Part shown: piece after piece, positions 1 through 8,568 of the stretch
How positions within the stretch are numbered: the first letter of the stretch is position 1
Layout of the letters: every line of letters starts with the position of its first letter
Source: WTFV01 sp965200895
Lineage (GTDB): Bacteria; Acidobacteriota; Vicinamibacteria; Vicinamibacterales; UBA8438
Length of the DNA stretch: 64,000 nucleotides
Reading direction: 5' to 3'
Assembly: GCA_965200895.1 (NCBI GenBank)
Contig: CBDAVM010000001.1
Coordinates: 62,001 to 126,000 of the forward strand
The notes under the pieces: generated by a model
Databases searched by the model: none
Seen by the model: the letters and a program-made list of their open reading frames with translations, nothing else
Told to the model about the DNA's origin: nothing
Made by a program: the position numbers and the translations under genes

Positions 1-409
1 GGAAGACATCGACACGCGGATCGAGGCGCGGGAACACAGCACCGTGGCCGACATCTTCGCCGCGCACGGCGAGGCCTACTTCCGGACCACCGAGCGCGCG
101 GTGCTTCGCGAGCTGCTGCCGCTGCGTCACACGGTCGTCGCCACCGGCGGCGGCACGTTCACCGACCCCGGCAACCGGCGCCTCATCAACGCCGACGGCG
201 CTTCCATCTGGCTGGACGTCTCGTTCGAGACCGTCGTCGACCGCATCCCGCCCGATGGTCGGCGCCCGCTGGCCGCCGACCGGACCACCATGGAGGCGTT
301 GTACCGCGCGCGACGATCGGCGTATCGGCACGCCCACCTGCGGCTGGACGCCGACCGCGCGCCCGCCGGCGAGCTGGTCGAACGTATTCTGGAATGGCTC
401 GGTGAGTGA
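1..409 (+). CDS. aroK: shikimate kinase, C-terminal part (5' end outside window)
   Basis: This is about the last 135 residues of shikimate kinase, which phosphorylates shikimate with ATP in the chorismate pathway in the cytoplasm. The reading frame is open from base 2, and the start codon lies before the window. Visible family motifs are the central VVATGGGTF segment (glycine-rich shikimate-binding loop) and RRPLAAD, the arginine of the LID region. The C-terminal helix has the usual YxxAxxxLxxD-like pattern. The Walker A P-loop would be upstream and cannot be checked. The gene ends 9 bp from the stop of the convergent ccm operon. Length and motifs are ordinary for the family. Confidence 0.9.
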   Translation, partial: EDIDTRIEAREHSTVADIFAAHGEAYFRTTERAVLRELLPLRHTVVATGGGTFTDPGNRRLINADGASIWLDVSFETVVDRIPPDGRRPLAADRTTMEALYRARRSAYRHAHLRLDADRAPAGELVERILEWLGE

Positions 410-418
410 GGTGCGGCG

Positions 419-616
419 TCAGACCGCGTCGGCCGCCGATGACGCCGCCGTCGCCTTGGCGGCGCCCGCACGCCGCGCCGCGCGCTCCTCGCGCCGGCGC
501 AGCTCCGCCGCATAGGCGTCGGCGGCGGCCCGCGATCCGAGGATCCAGCCGATCACGATACCGAACACCATCACGGCCGGGATGAAGACGAAGTGGCCGG
601 CAGTCATGTCGAACAT
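419..616 (-). CDS. small single-pass membrane protein at end of ccm operon
   Basis: This 65-residue protein is not recognised by name. It has one hydrophobic segment at about residues 9-27 (FVFIPAVMVFGIVIGWILG) followed by an Arg/Glu/Ala-rich cytoplasmic tail likely to be helical. Its ATG overlaps the stop of the preceding ccmD-like gene by four bases (ATGA), so it is translationally coupled and is the last gene of the cytochrome c maturation operon. A role as a small accessory subunit of the haem-handling complex is inference from position only. Confidence 0.6.
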   Translation of the reverse strand: MFDMTAGHFVFIPAVMVFGIVIGWILGSRAAADAYAAELRRREERAARRAGAAKATAASSAADAV

Positions 617-972
617 CACGCCGCCTCCAGCGGGTCGTCGTCGTCCTCCACCGGTCGGCGGCGCGCCAGCTCGGCCAGGTCGCGCTCGACGTCGGCCTGC
701 CGCCGGGACAGGAGCCAGAAGTAGCCGAACGCGAGGATCCAGACGATCGAGTAGGCCGCGATCAGGAACGGCGCCGCGGGCAGACGATCCTCTTCCGGCA
801 GCTCGTCTATCGGGACGAACTCCTCGACCGGCGGCGGCTGGGCCGCGGCCGGTGCGGGCAGCGCAGCCAGGGTGACCGCGACCGCGACCGCCAGCGGCGC
901 CACCACCCGCAGCCAACCGCCACTCCAGGCGCCACCGATTCCACCGTCCGCCGACAACGCAAGTCGCAGCAT
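616..972 (-). CDS. CcmD-like small membrane protein
   Basis: This 118-residue protein occupies the CcmD position directly after ccmC. CcmD helps release holo-CcmE from the CcmABC haem-export complex. An N-terminal hydrophobic signal-like region ends near AAAQ (about residue 44). It is followed by an acidic proline-rich linker and one transmembrane segment (about 68-87) that runs straight into a basic, helical tail (SRRQADVERDL), the usual CcmD topology. Classical CcmD is only 40-70 residues, so the extra N-terminal part is unusual. The ATG at 972 lies one base beyond the ccmC stop, and the gene overlaps the next by four bases. Assignment rests on position and topology. Confidence 0.6.
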   Translation of the reverse strand: MLRLALSADGGIGGAWSGGWLRVVAPLAVAVAVTLAALPAPAAAQPPPVEEFVPIDELPEEDRLPAAPFLIAAYSIVWILAFGYFWLLSRRQADVERDLAELARRRPVEDDDDPLEAA

Positions 973-973
973 G

Positions 974-1654
974 TCAGGACCAGTCGTCTTCCTCATAGGC
1001 CAGCTGCAGGCGATCGAGCTCGGCGCGCTGCTCCTCCAGCCGGCGGCGACCGTCGAGCATGACGAGGAACAACGCGAGATAGGCCAGCACGCACCACAGA
1101 AACGGAAGCCCCATCGTCAGGGGCAACTGCGGAACCACCGTGGTCTGTGGATGCAGCGTCCGCCAGACGTTGACCGACACGTAGACGAACGGCACGTTGA
1201 ACATCCCGAACAGCGCGAGGCCGGCCGCGAGCTTGTCGGAGCCCGGCCCGCCGTACTCGCGCAGCAGCAGGTAGGCGATGAAGATCATCTCCAGGATCAG
1301 CGCCAGCGTCGTGCGGACGTCCCACGGCCACCAGGTGCCCCAGGAGACCCGGCCCCAGAGCGGTCCGGTGATCAATCCCATCAGACCGAACACGACCGCC
1401 ACCTCGGCCGCGGCGACCGCCAGCCGATCCGCCGCCGGCCGCTCCCGGAACAGGTAGACGCCGCTCGCCACGCCGCAGACGAAGATGGCGGCGAACATCA
1501 TGAACCACGCCGGCACGTGGAAATAGAAGATCTTGGCCACCAGTCCCATGGTCGCCTCGTAGGGCGCCATGGCAATCGCCACCGGCGCCACGGCGAACAG
1601 GATCGTCGCGATCACGAGCAGCGCGGTCAACCAGCGTCCGGGCATGCGGCTCAT
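974..1654 (-). CDS. ccmC: haem exporter protein CcmC
   Basis: CcmC is the integral membrane subunit that binds haem b at the periplasmic face and passes it to CcmE during System I cytochrome c maturation. The 226-residue product has six hydrophobic segments. It carries the tryptophan-rich haem-handling motif WGTWWPWD (residues about 105-112) and flanking histidines at about 46 (FYFHVPAW) and 168 (RTLHPQ), as expected for the two axial ligands. The ATG overlaps the ccmB stop (ATGA). Length and motifs are normal. The C-terminal tail after the last helix is charged and helical. Confidence 0.95.
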   Translation of the reverse strand: MSRMPGRWLTALLVIATILFAVAPVAIAMAPYEATMGLVAKIFYFHVPAWFMMFAAIFVCGVASGVYLFRERPAADRLAVAAAEVAVVFGLMGLITGPLWGRVSWGTWWPWDVRTTLALILEMIFIAYLLLREYGGPGSDKLAAGLALFGMFNVPFVYVSVNVWRTLHPQTTVVPQLPLTMGLPFLWCVLAYLALFLVMLDGRRRLEEQRAELDRLQLAYEEDDWS

Positions 1655-2334
1655 TCTGTCATGAGCGGTTCGAATGTCCAAAACGCCAGCGTCAGGAAGA
1701 CCGCGTCGAAGAAGATGACCAGCGCGAGCCAGAACCGCGCCAGATCGAGGTTCGGTTCCGCCTGGGTCAGCGCCAGCGTGCCGTTCACGCCGGCGATCAG
1801 TACGGGCACCGTGATCGGGTAGAGCAACACCGGCAGGAGCACGGCGCGGCTCCGGGCGCGCGCGAGCATCGCCGCGAAGAGTGCGCCGACGCCCGCGAAA
1901 CCCAGCGTGCCGGCGGCGAGCAACCCCGCGAAGAGGAATGGATGCGCGAAGAACGGGGTCGAGAAGAAGAGCGCCACGAAGAAGACGACGACCATCTCGA
2001 CCACCGCCATCAGCAGCACGATGCCGAACAGCTTGCCGGCGAAGATGGCGCTCCGCTCCACCGGGGCGAGCAGCAATCCCCGCAGGGCGTCGTGGTGCAG
2101 CTCGCGCTCGAAGGCGCGCCCGAGGGCGAGTTGCCCCGCGTAGGCCAGGGCGACCCAGACGATGCCCGACTCGGCCCCTTCGACCGGCCGTCCCGCGCGC
2201 ACGAACGCGAACGAGAAGACGAGCACGCACGACGCGGCGAAGAACGTGGTGGTGTAGAGCACCTCGCGGCTGCGCGACTCCACGCGAAGGTCCTTGCGGA
2301 GAACCAGCCAAGCGATCCGGAGCGCCTCACGCAT
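1651..2334 (-). CDS. ccmB: haem exporter permease CcmB
   Basis: CcmB is the membrane permease partner of the ATPase CcmA in the CcmABCD complex that loads haem onto CcmE. The 227-residue protein shows an N-terminal RKDLRVESRSRE cytoplasmic segment typical of CcmB and six hydrophobic segments. The ATG at 2334 lies 8 bp inside the end of ccmA, and the stop overlaps the ccmC start. Gene order ccmA-ccmB-ccmC supports the call. Confidence 0.93.
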   Translation of the reverse strand: MREALRIAWLVLRKDLRVESRSREVLYTTTFFAASCVLVFSFAFVRAGRPVEGAESGIVWVALAYAGQLALGRAFERELHHDALRGLLLAPVERSAIFAGKLFGIVLLMAVVEMVVVFFVALFFSTPFFAHPFLFAGLLAAGTLGFAGVGALFAAMLARARSRAVLLPVLLYPITVPVLIAGVNGTLALTQAEPNLDLARFWLALVIFFDAVFLTLAFWTFEPLMTE

Positions 2335-3082
2335 CGGAGGTCCCCCTCGCGGCTCGTCCGCCGGCGATCGCCGCCCGGTAGCGTTCGCGGAGGCTGCCGC
2401 CCGCTTCCGCGACCGGCACCGTGCGACCCGCCCGCAGCACGACCGCGCGGTCGAGAAGACCGTCGACGATGTCCAGGTCGTGCGTCGCCAGCAGCACGAT
2501 ACGACCGGCGGCGCGCAGCCCGCGCAGGCGCGCGACGAAGTCGCCCACCGACCGCTCGTCGAGACCGGTGAACGGCTCGTCCAGCAGCACGAGGCGCGGC
2601 CCGTGCAACAGCGCCCGCTCCAGGGCCAGGCGCTGCCGCATGCCGCGCGAGAACCCGACCACCCGATCATCGGCGCGATCGGCGAGGCGGGCTCGCGCCA
2701 GGGCCGCCGCCACGCGGTCGGCGGGATCGTTGTCGCCGTACAGCCGGGCGAAGAACTCCAGGTTCTCCGCGGCCGTCAGTTCCGGGTAGAGCTGCAGCTC
2801 GTGCGAGAGATGACCGAGGCGGCGCCGGAGGGCCGCGCCCAGCTCCGGCGCCGGCCGCGCGCCGTAGAGGACCCTGCCGCGGGACGGCGCGATCCGCGTC
2901 GCGAGCACGCCGAGCAGCGTGGACTTGCCGGCGCCGTTGGGACCGAGCAACCCGATGATCTCGCCCGCGCCGGCCGCCAGCGACACGCGCGAAAGCGCCC
3001 GTTGACGGCCGTAGTGGCGCGAGACGCCCTGGACCGTGAGCCGTTCGAAATCGAAGGCGCCCTCGGAGCTGGTGGACGGCAT
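2327..3082 (-). CDS. ccmA: haem exporter ATP-binding protein CcmA
   Basis: This 251-residue ABC ATPase powers the CcmAB complex, whose ATP hydrolysis releases holo-CcmE from CcmCD. Walker A is GPNGAGKST (residues 47-55), the signature is FSRGM (about 144-148, a variant of LSxGQ), and Walker B is LVLLDEP (164-170), followed by the switch histidine in ATHDLD. The ATG at 3082 was chosen because the domain starts about 15 residues later and upstream sequence runs into the preceding gene. It overlaps ccmB by 8 bp. Confidence 0.93.
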   Translation of the reverse strand: MPSTSSEGAFDFERLTVQGVSRHYGRQRALSRVSLAAGAGEIIGLLGPNGAGKSTLLGVLATRIAPSRGRVLYGARPAPELGAALRRRLGHLSHELQLYPELTAAENLEFFARLYGDNDPADRVAAALARARLADRADDRVVGFSRGMRQRLALERALLHGPRLVLLDEPFTGLDERSVGDFVARLRGLRAAGRIVLLATHDLDIVDGLLDRAVVLRAGRTVPVAEAGGSLRERYRAAIAGGRAARGTSDA

Positions 3083-3120
3083 GGCGTGGCGGAGCCGCGT
3101 GCGACGGGCGGCGCAAGCTC

Positions 3121-4416
3121 CTAGCCGGCGCTGCTCGACTGGCTGGTGACGGGCGGCGCGCTCGCCGCGGCGACGCCGGGGCCGAGCAGGACGGGCTCGA
3201 TCTCGTCGTCGAGCTCGGCATGGATCCGCTCCAGCTCGGCCATCAGCTCCCGGCGCCGATTCTCGTACCGGGTGTCCCCGGTACGCCCGGCGCGATGCTG
3301 CTGCTCGTTCCGCACCAGGTCGCGGAATCGCTTCTCCCGGCGCGACTCCAGCCGGCGCCGCCGCTCCGCGCCCTCCGCCTCGCGGCGCGGCGTGGCGGCG
3401 CCCCATGCGCCGGCGCCCAGGAACACGAAGGCCATCCCCAGGGCCGCCATCGCCGGCAGCCGGCTGTGATGCGGCAGACCGGTGACCTCCAGGGACACCG
3501 CCGCGCCCGCCTCCACCGGCGGACCGGCAGCGAAAATATAGGTCTGGCCGTCGGCGCCCTCCGGGTTCATGTCGGCCCGCCGCGCGATCTGGTCGGAGGC
3601 GACATCCATGTCCCCCCACTTCTCGAGGATAAGCAGCAGCGATTCGAGCGCGACGGGCATCGTCTGCTCGATCCCCAGACTGTCACCCGAGTACGGCAGC
3701 ACGAAGCCGACGCGCAGCGGCGTCAGACCCGGCTCGAACGGCCCCGGCACCGAGACCCGGGCGCCGGCGACCACGGCGCGCGGGGTGGAGCCGCCCATCA
3801 TGGTGGTCCCCGTCGCGCCGGCCGGCAGCGCCAGCGCGACCGGCGCGCCCGGCTCGACCGGCACGGTGCGCCCGTTCATGATGTCCAGCAGATAGTAGAG
3901 GTTGAGCGCTTCCTCGCCCAGATCGATCACGATCCGCGAGTCGCCGCCGAACGTGACCGTGCCCTGCTCGGCCGGCGCATCCGCCCGCGTCGGGTCGGCG
4001 CCGACGAGCATCAGGCGAACGCCCCCCTGTCCGGGCACCGGAAACGGCTGCGACTCCAGGCGCGCACCGTCCAGCTCGGTGGCGGCCACGACCGTGGCCC
4101 CCGGGTTCAGCGTCAGGAACTCGGCCCGCCCCTCGGCGTCGGTGACCGCGGTGGCGACATTGTCTCCGTCGCGCAGTTCCACCGTCTGACCCGGTACGTT
4201 GTTGGACAGCGAGCCGCGCACGACCCGCACGGTGATCGTCCCGGCCGGCAACTGCGGATCGGGGAGCGGTATGCCGGACATCTGGCGCGGGTCCGGCTGG
4301 CCCGCCGCGGGGAACGGCGCCGTCCCCACGACGACCAGCAGAACCGCCGCCCAGGTCCCTGCACCGAGCGCCCGTGCCGGCTTCCGTCGTCGATTCGCCC
4401 GGAACTGACCTGCCAC
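3121..4416 (-). CDS. membrane protein with carboxypeptidase-regulatory-like domain and coiled coil, ccm-operon member
   Basis: The function is not known. With a GTG start at 4416 preceded by GGGAxCGGGA, the product is 431 residues. It has an N-terminal signal segment (about 19-37, TWAAVLLVVVGTAPFPAAG) and a beta-sandwich-like region (about 50-110) with the carboxypeptidase-regulatory-like signature VELRDGDxxxTAVTDAEGRAEF. Further extracytoplasmic beta sequence follows, then a transmembrane helix near residues 325-345, then a highly charged cytoplasmic coiled coil rich in Arg and Glu. Its place between the zinc-ribbon gene and ccmA suggests a role in cytochrome c assembly or in the respiratory proteins made with it. 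That role is inference from co-transcription. Confidence 0.7.
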   Translation of the reverse strand: MAGQFRANRRRKPARALGAGTWAAVLLVVVGTAPFPAAGQPDPRQMSGIPLPDPQLPAGTITVRVVRGSLSNNVPGQTVELRDGDNVATAVTDAEGRAEFLTLNPGATVVAATELDGARLESQPFPVPGQGGVRLMLVGADPTRADAPAEQGTVTFGGDSRIVIDLGEEALNLYYLLDIMNGRTVPVEPGAPVALALPAGATGTTMMGGSTPRAVVAGARVSVPGPFEPGLTPLRVGFVLPYSGDSLGIEQTMPVALESLLLILEKWGDMDVASDQIARRADMNPEGADGQTYIFAAGPPVEAGAAVSLEVTGLPHHSRLPAMAALGMAFVFLGAGAWGAATPRREAEGAERRRRLESRREKRFRDLVRNEQQHRAGRTGDTRYENRRRELMAELERIHAELDDEIEPVLLGPGVAAASAPPVTSQSSSAG

Positions 4417-4426
4417 GTCCCGATCC

Positions 4427-5011
4427 CTACAGCGCCGTCCCGCAGCTCTTGCAGAACCTGGCGTCCCGTTCGTTGCTGCCGCCGCAGCTCCCGCACAACA
4501 GACGCGTAGCCGGTGAGCTCCCCGCCTCTGCCGGCGCTTCACCGGCCCGCGCCATCCGCTCGGCCAGCTCGCGTTCGATGAGGTTGCGGTAGGTGGCGCC
4601 GTCGATGTCGAGCTGCTTCAGAAGCGAGCGGGCGCGGGCACGGAGCCGACCACCCATCTCGTGGAAGTCCGGGTCGGACACCTTTCCCATCGCCCGGTCG
4701 AACTCCAGCTCCTTGAGCGAGCGCAGCACGAGCGTCTTCTCCCGCTCGAGAGCGGCCCGCGTCCTGCCGCCGACCATCTCGACCCGCTCGGCGAAATCGC
4801 GGGTCGCCAGGGGGACGACCATGCGGTAGAAGGCATAGGCGACATAGGCGCCCGCCCAGGCAGCGAGCACCAGCAGCACGAGGTGCGCGATACCCCCCGG
4901 GCGCACCGTGACCACAGCGACGGTCGCGCCGGCCAGACCGGCGAGAACGAAGAAGTGCCAGGGGCGGAAAGTCGCCGGCGGGGCGTCAGTCGAGGTTCCG
5001 GAGCTCATCAT
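4427..5011 (-). CDS. membrane protein with C-terminal zinc ribbon, ccm-operon member
   Basis: This protein of 193-194 residues has two hydrophobic segments (about 16-33 and 40-60). A central helical region (VEMVGGRTRAALEREKTLVLRSLKELEFDRAMGKVSDPDF) resembles membrane zinc-ribbon proteins often found beside ccm genes. A C-terminal four-cysteine zinc ribbon reads CGSCGGSNERDARFCKSCG. Two consecutive ATG codons (5009-5011 and 5006-5008) both overlap the end of ccmF-ccmH, so the exact start is uncertain. Translation is coupled to the upstream fusion gene. A role in apocytochrome or haem handling is inference from the operon. Confidence 0.75.
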   Translation of the reverse strand: MMSSGTSTDAPPATFRPWHFFVLAGLAGATVAVVTVRPGGIAHLVLLVLAAWAGAYVAYAFYRMVVPLATRDFAERVEMVGGRTRAALEREKTLVLRSLKELEFDRAMGKVSDPDFHEMGGRLRARARSLLKQLDIDGATYRNLIERELAERMARAGEAPAEAGSSPATRLLCGSCGGSNERDARFCKSCGTAL

Positions 5012-7535
5012 CCAGACGGGCGTCGAGCTCGGTGTCGATCGGCTCGGGCGCAGCCACCCCGGCGCCGGCCGCGACCGCGCTGCGACGTGACCAACGGACG
5101 GCGAGGCCGCCCACACCCAGCAGGCACGCGAGTCCCACGAGATAGGGAAAGAGCCAGGCCAGCCGGTTGAAGCCCTCGTCGAGCGGCGCCCCGAGCGGCG
5201 CCTGGCTGCCGTACGCGGCGATGAAGAAGTCGAGGATCTCGCGCTCCGTGCGCCCCGCCTCGATCTGCTCGCGAAGCTGGCCCCGCATGAACTCCGCACC
5301 GGCCGCCACGAGCTGTTGCGACCCGTCGGCGGCGGTGACGTAGCGCGGCGGCGCCGAGCAGCGGCAGTCCGCCAGCGTGTAGGGAGGGCAGTCGCCGCAG
5401 GTGCAGACGAGCCGGCGCTGCAGCTCCGACTCGAGCGGCGTCGTCGCCGTGTACGACTCGGGCGGGGCGCCGATCTGGGCCTGCGCGGGCGTCGCCGACC
5501 CCGGCAGGACCAGCGCCAGGATCAGCATCGTGGTGGTCGCTCCCGACGCCGCGCCGACTTCCGGGCCCGGCGCCCGGCCGGCCAGGAACGCGAAGCGGCT
5601 CTCCGGCAGCAGCGCAATCCCGGTCCCGAACGCCAGCAGCGCGAACCCGAACCAGATCCAGTTGACCAGCGGGTTCACCGTCACCTGAAACGTCGCCGAC
5701 TGGTCACTCATGTCGTAGGCGGCCAGCACCACGTAGACGTCCTCGCTGAGCCGCCGCCGCATCGCCACCTCGGTGGTCGGCTCGGCCTCGTACTTGCGGT
5801 AGTACCAACGGCCCGGATAGAGCTGACCCACCTCCCGACCGTCCTCCAGCACCGTCACATGCGCGGTGTGCATCTCCTTCGCGCCGTCGTCGGTCACGCT
5901 CAGCCGATCGTGCCGCACCGCGAAGCGGCCCACCTCCACCGACTCGCCCGGCGACAGCAGCACCTGCTCGGTCTGCCGATAGCCGGCGCCGGCGAAACCC
6001 AGCATCATCAGCACGATGCCCAAGTGCACGACATAGCCGCCGTAGCGCCGTCGCGACCGCATCACCAGACCGATCATCGCCGTCAGCAGGTCCGTGCCGG
6101 TCACTTCCCGCCGCACCAGCGCCCCGCGCACGAACTCCTGTCCCACCGTGCCGACGACGAAGCCGCACAGCGCGAAGCAGATGCCGGACACCCACACCCG
6201 GAAGCCGAGTGCGTAGAGGATCGCCGCCGTTGCCAACCCCGCCACCGTCGGCCACAGGAACTGGTGGCGCAGGTTCGCCACTGTCGACTTCCGCCACGCC
6301 AGGAGCGGACCGATGCCCGTCAGCAGCAGCAGCGTCAGCCCGATGGGGATCATCCACTTGTTGAAGAACGGCGGCCCCACCGTGATCCGCTGCCCCGTCA
6401 CCGCCTCGCTCAGGGTCGGGAACATCGTCGCGAAGAGGATGAAGAACGCCGAGAACAGCAGGATCCAGTTGTTGGCAAGGAACGCGGCCTCGCGCGAGAC
6501 CCACGACTCCAGCTCGTTGCGCGCCCGCAGCAGCGGCAGCCGGTAGATCACCAACCCGAAGCTGAGCAGCATCACGGCGCCGATGAAGATCCCGAACATC
6601 AGCGCCAGTTGCGGATCCTCCCCGAACGCGTGCACCGACTGCACGATGCCGGTGCGCGTCAGCGCCGTCGCGAAAAGCGTCAGCGTGAAGGCGATGATGA
6701 CCAGCGAGATGTTCCAGACGCGCAGCATGCTGCGCCGCTCCTGCACCATCACCGAATGCAGGAACGCCGTGGCCGGGAACCACGGCAGCGCCCCGGCGTT
6801 CTCCACCGGATCCCAGCCCCACCAGCCGCCCCAGCCGAGCTCCTCGTAGGCCCAGATCATCCCCAGGGTCAGGCCCAGCGACAGGAAGAACCACGCGAAC
6901 ATGGTCCAGCGACGGACGGCCCGCAGCCACGAATCGTCCAGGTAGCCCGTGATCAACGCCGCCATCCCGAACGCGAACGGGATGGTCATGGCCACCAGCC
7001 CCGTATAGAGCGACGGCGGGTGAATCACCATGTACGGGTTCTGCAGCAGCGGATTCAGACCCCGCCCGTCCGCCGGCGTCTGCGTCAGGTAGGTCGCGAA
7101 CGGATCCTTGTTGAGGATCATGATGCTCAGGAAGAACATCTGCACGACGGCGATCGTCGCGATCACGTACGGAATCAGCTCGCGGTGCCGTTCCCGGTTC
7201 GTCTTCACCGCAATCGCCCCGAAGACCGACAGCAGGAAGACCCAGAACATGATCGACCCGTCGAGGCCGCCCCAGTACGACGTCAGCCGGTAGAACAGCG
7301 GCTGGATCAAGTCCGAGTAGCGGTCGACGTAACGGATGGAGTAGTCGCCGATGACGAAGGCGCGCACGATGATCGCCGAGGCCAGCGTCATCAGCGCCGT
7401 CACCAGGTAGAAGGAGCCGATGCCGCTCTCGACCAGCCGCGGCGAGCGCCGCCGGTGACCGGCGACCACGGCGGCCGCCGCGTAGGCGCAGGCCACGAAT
7501 GCGGCCAGCAACGTGTAGCTTCCCAGTGTCGCCAT
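4986..7535 (-). CDS. ccmF: fused cytochrome c haem lyase CcmF-CcmH
   Basis: This 849-residue protein joins the two parts of the System I haem lyase. Residues 1 to about 660 are CcmF: many transmembrane helices, the WWD motif WGGWWGWDPVENA and conserved histidines around it. After a hydrophobic stretch (MLILALVLPGSATPAQAQ) that looks like a retained signal peptide comes a CcmH-like thiol domain with RRLVCTCGDCPPY, the counterpart of the apocytochrome-reducing CxxC of CcmH, and a final membrane anchor. A separate ccmH, ccmG or ccmI is not seen here. ATG 7535 was preferred over an upstream TTG at 7556. About 100 bp separate it from ccmE. Confidence 0.9.
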   Translation of the reverse strand: MATLGSYTLLAAFVACAYAAAAVVAGHRRRSPRLVESGIGSFYLVTALMTLASAIIVRAFVIGDYSIRYVDRYSDLIQPLFYRLTSYWGGLDGSIMFWVFLLSVFGAIAVKTNRERHRELIPYVIATIAVVQMFFLSIMILNKDPFATYLTQTPADGRGLNPLLQNPYMVIHPPSLYTGLVAMTIPFAFGMAALITGYLDDSWLRAVRRWTMFAWFFLSLGLTLGMIWAYEELGWGGWWGWDPVENAGALPWFPATAFLHSVMVQERRSMLRVWNISLVIIAFTLTLFATALTRTGIVQSVHAFGEDPQLALMFGIFIGAVMLLSFGLVIYRLPLLRARNELESWVSREAAFLANNWILLFSAFFILFATMFPTLSEAVTGQRITVGPPFFNKWMIPIGLTLLLLTGIGPLLAWRKSTVANLRHQFLWPTVAGLATAAILYALGFRVWVSGICFALCGFVVGTVGQEFVRGALVRREVTGTDLLTAMIGLVMRSRRRYGGYVVHLGIVLMMLGFAGAGYRQTEQVLLSPGESVEVGRFAVRHDRLSVTDDGAKEMHTAHVTVLEDGREVGQLYPGRWYYRKYEAEPTTEVAMRRRLSEDVYVVLAAYDMSDQSATFQVTVNPLVNWIWFGFALLAFGTGIALLPESRFAFLAGRAPGPEVGAASGATTTMLILALVLPGSATPAQAQIGAPPESYTATTPLESELQRRLVCTCGDCPPYTLADCRCSAPPRYVTAADGSQQLVAAGAEFMRGQLREQIEAGRTEREILDFFIAAYGSQAPLGAPLDEGFNRLAWLFPYLVGLACLLGVGGLAVRWSRRSAVAAGAGVAAPEPIDTELDARLDDELRNLD

Positions 7536-7637
7536 CAGCGTACGGCCTCGATCCAAGTTGCAGGGTCGCGCCGCGAGGTTCGCGGAACCCGCCCGGTTGC
7601 GGGAGCGTCAGCGCCTGTCCGGACGGGCTTCGCGCAA

Positions 7638-8084
7638 TCAGTTGCTCGCGCGGCCGGCGCCCGAAACGTAATCGCCCGCTACCGCGGGCCTCTCTTCGTA
7701 CTTCGACGGGCACTTGGCCATGATGCCGTTGTCTTGAATGTACAGCGTGTCGCCGTCGAGAAGGCCCGTCGCCACCACCTCGGCGTGGTTGTCGAACGTG
7801 TCCGGCACAATCCCCGTGTAGACCGCGTTGAGCACGTGGGTGCGGCCCCCCACGCTCTCGGCGATCTCGAAACGGTAGTCCAGCGTCTTCGGACGGCGCA
7901 TCACGTTGGCCGCATATCCGTGCACCTGCAGCGGCTTGCCGTCCCAGGCCGCGGGATCGGCCATCACCTCTTCGACCTCCAGGTAGTACTGCGTGCCCTC
8001 CTGCATCGACGTCCAGAGCAGGCCGACGAACGCGGCGCACAGGACGCCGGTGGTCAACAGGATCTTCACGGCGTTGTCAGGCAT
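7638..8084 (-). CDS. ccmE: haem chaperone CcmE, CxxxY type
   Basis: CcmE carries haem covalently in the periplasm from CcmABCD to the CcmF-CcmH lyase. The 148-residue protein has an N-terminal membrane anchor (about 6-26), the OB-fold segment with AWDGKPLQVHGYAANVMRR, and the C-terminal haem-attachment region GIMAKCPSKYEERP. The classical attachment residue is histidine in HxxxY; here it is cysteine (CPSKY), the rarer variant known from sulfate reducers and archaea. A good ribosome binding site (GGAGGACAG) precedes the ATG. It is the first gene of the operon, with a promoter candidate just upstream. Confidence 0.93.
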   Translation of the reverse strand: MPDNAVKILLTTGVLCAAFVGLLWTSMQEGTQYYLEVEEVMADPAAWDGKPLQVHGYAANVMRRPKTLDYRFEIAESVGGRTHVLNAVYTGIVPDTFDNHAEVVATGLLDGDTLYIQDNGIMAKCPSKYEERPAVAGDYVSGAGRASN

Positions 8085-8117
8085 GGGTGCTGTCCTCCGA
8101 GGATGCGGCGTTCAGCA

Positions 8118-8147
8118 AGAATATCGCCGCCGGCCACGACCCGTCAA
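8118..8147 (-). promoter_or_regulatory. candidate promoter of the ccm operon
   Basis: On the minus strand a -35 element TTGACG (8142-8147) and a -10 element TATTCT (8118-8123) are separated by 18 bp. Transcription would start near 8110, about 26 bases before the ccmE ATG. The rest of the 195-bp gap up to the plus-strand efflux remnant shows no other gene. Confidence 0.5.
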
Positions 8148-8279
8148 TGCAGGGCGGGGGCAGGATTGTCTGTAATCGTTCCCGGCATCGGACCCTCTAC
8201 AGAACAGGGATGCCGGGGCACCCGTTCCGGACGGGTCGCCGGCGCGTCGTCGCAGCGCGTACAGGAGGAGCAGAACGCC

Positions 8280-8568
8280 ATGGACATCGACCGACCCGAT
8301 CTCGCCCGCCGTGAAGAAGCGCCGCCACACGTTCCACGCGGTCGCCGCGCTCACCGTGATCGTCCTGATCACGGTCGGCGTCTCGCGGCTGGAGCCGGCG
8401 GCCCCGCAGGTCGACCGCGACACCATCTACCTGGACACGGTGCAGCGCGGGCCGATGGTCCGCCGGGTGCGCGGGACCGGCACGCTGGTCCCCGAGCAGA
8501 TCCGCTGGATCCCTGCCGCCACCGACGGCGCCGTCGAGCGCATCGTCATCCGCCCCGGCGCGCCCGTC
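8280..8568 (+). pseudogene. efflux RND periplasmic adaptor, N-terminal remnant (frameshifted and truncated)
   Basis: A strong ribosome binding site (AGGAGG at 8262-8267) precedes ATG 8280 encoding MDIDRPDLAR. The family-like continuation KKRRHTFHAVAALTVIVL lies in the +1 frame from 8311, so one extra base near 8310 breaks the frame. The second frame then gives a membrane anchor and GPMVRRVRGTGTLVPEQIRW, the usual N-terminus of HlyD/MacA-like adaptors. Similarity stops near 8568, where sequence from an oppositely oriented gene begins. Only about 95 of an expected 400 or so residues remain. Confidence 0.75.
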
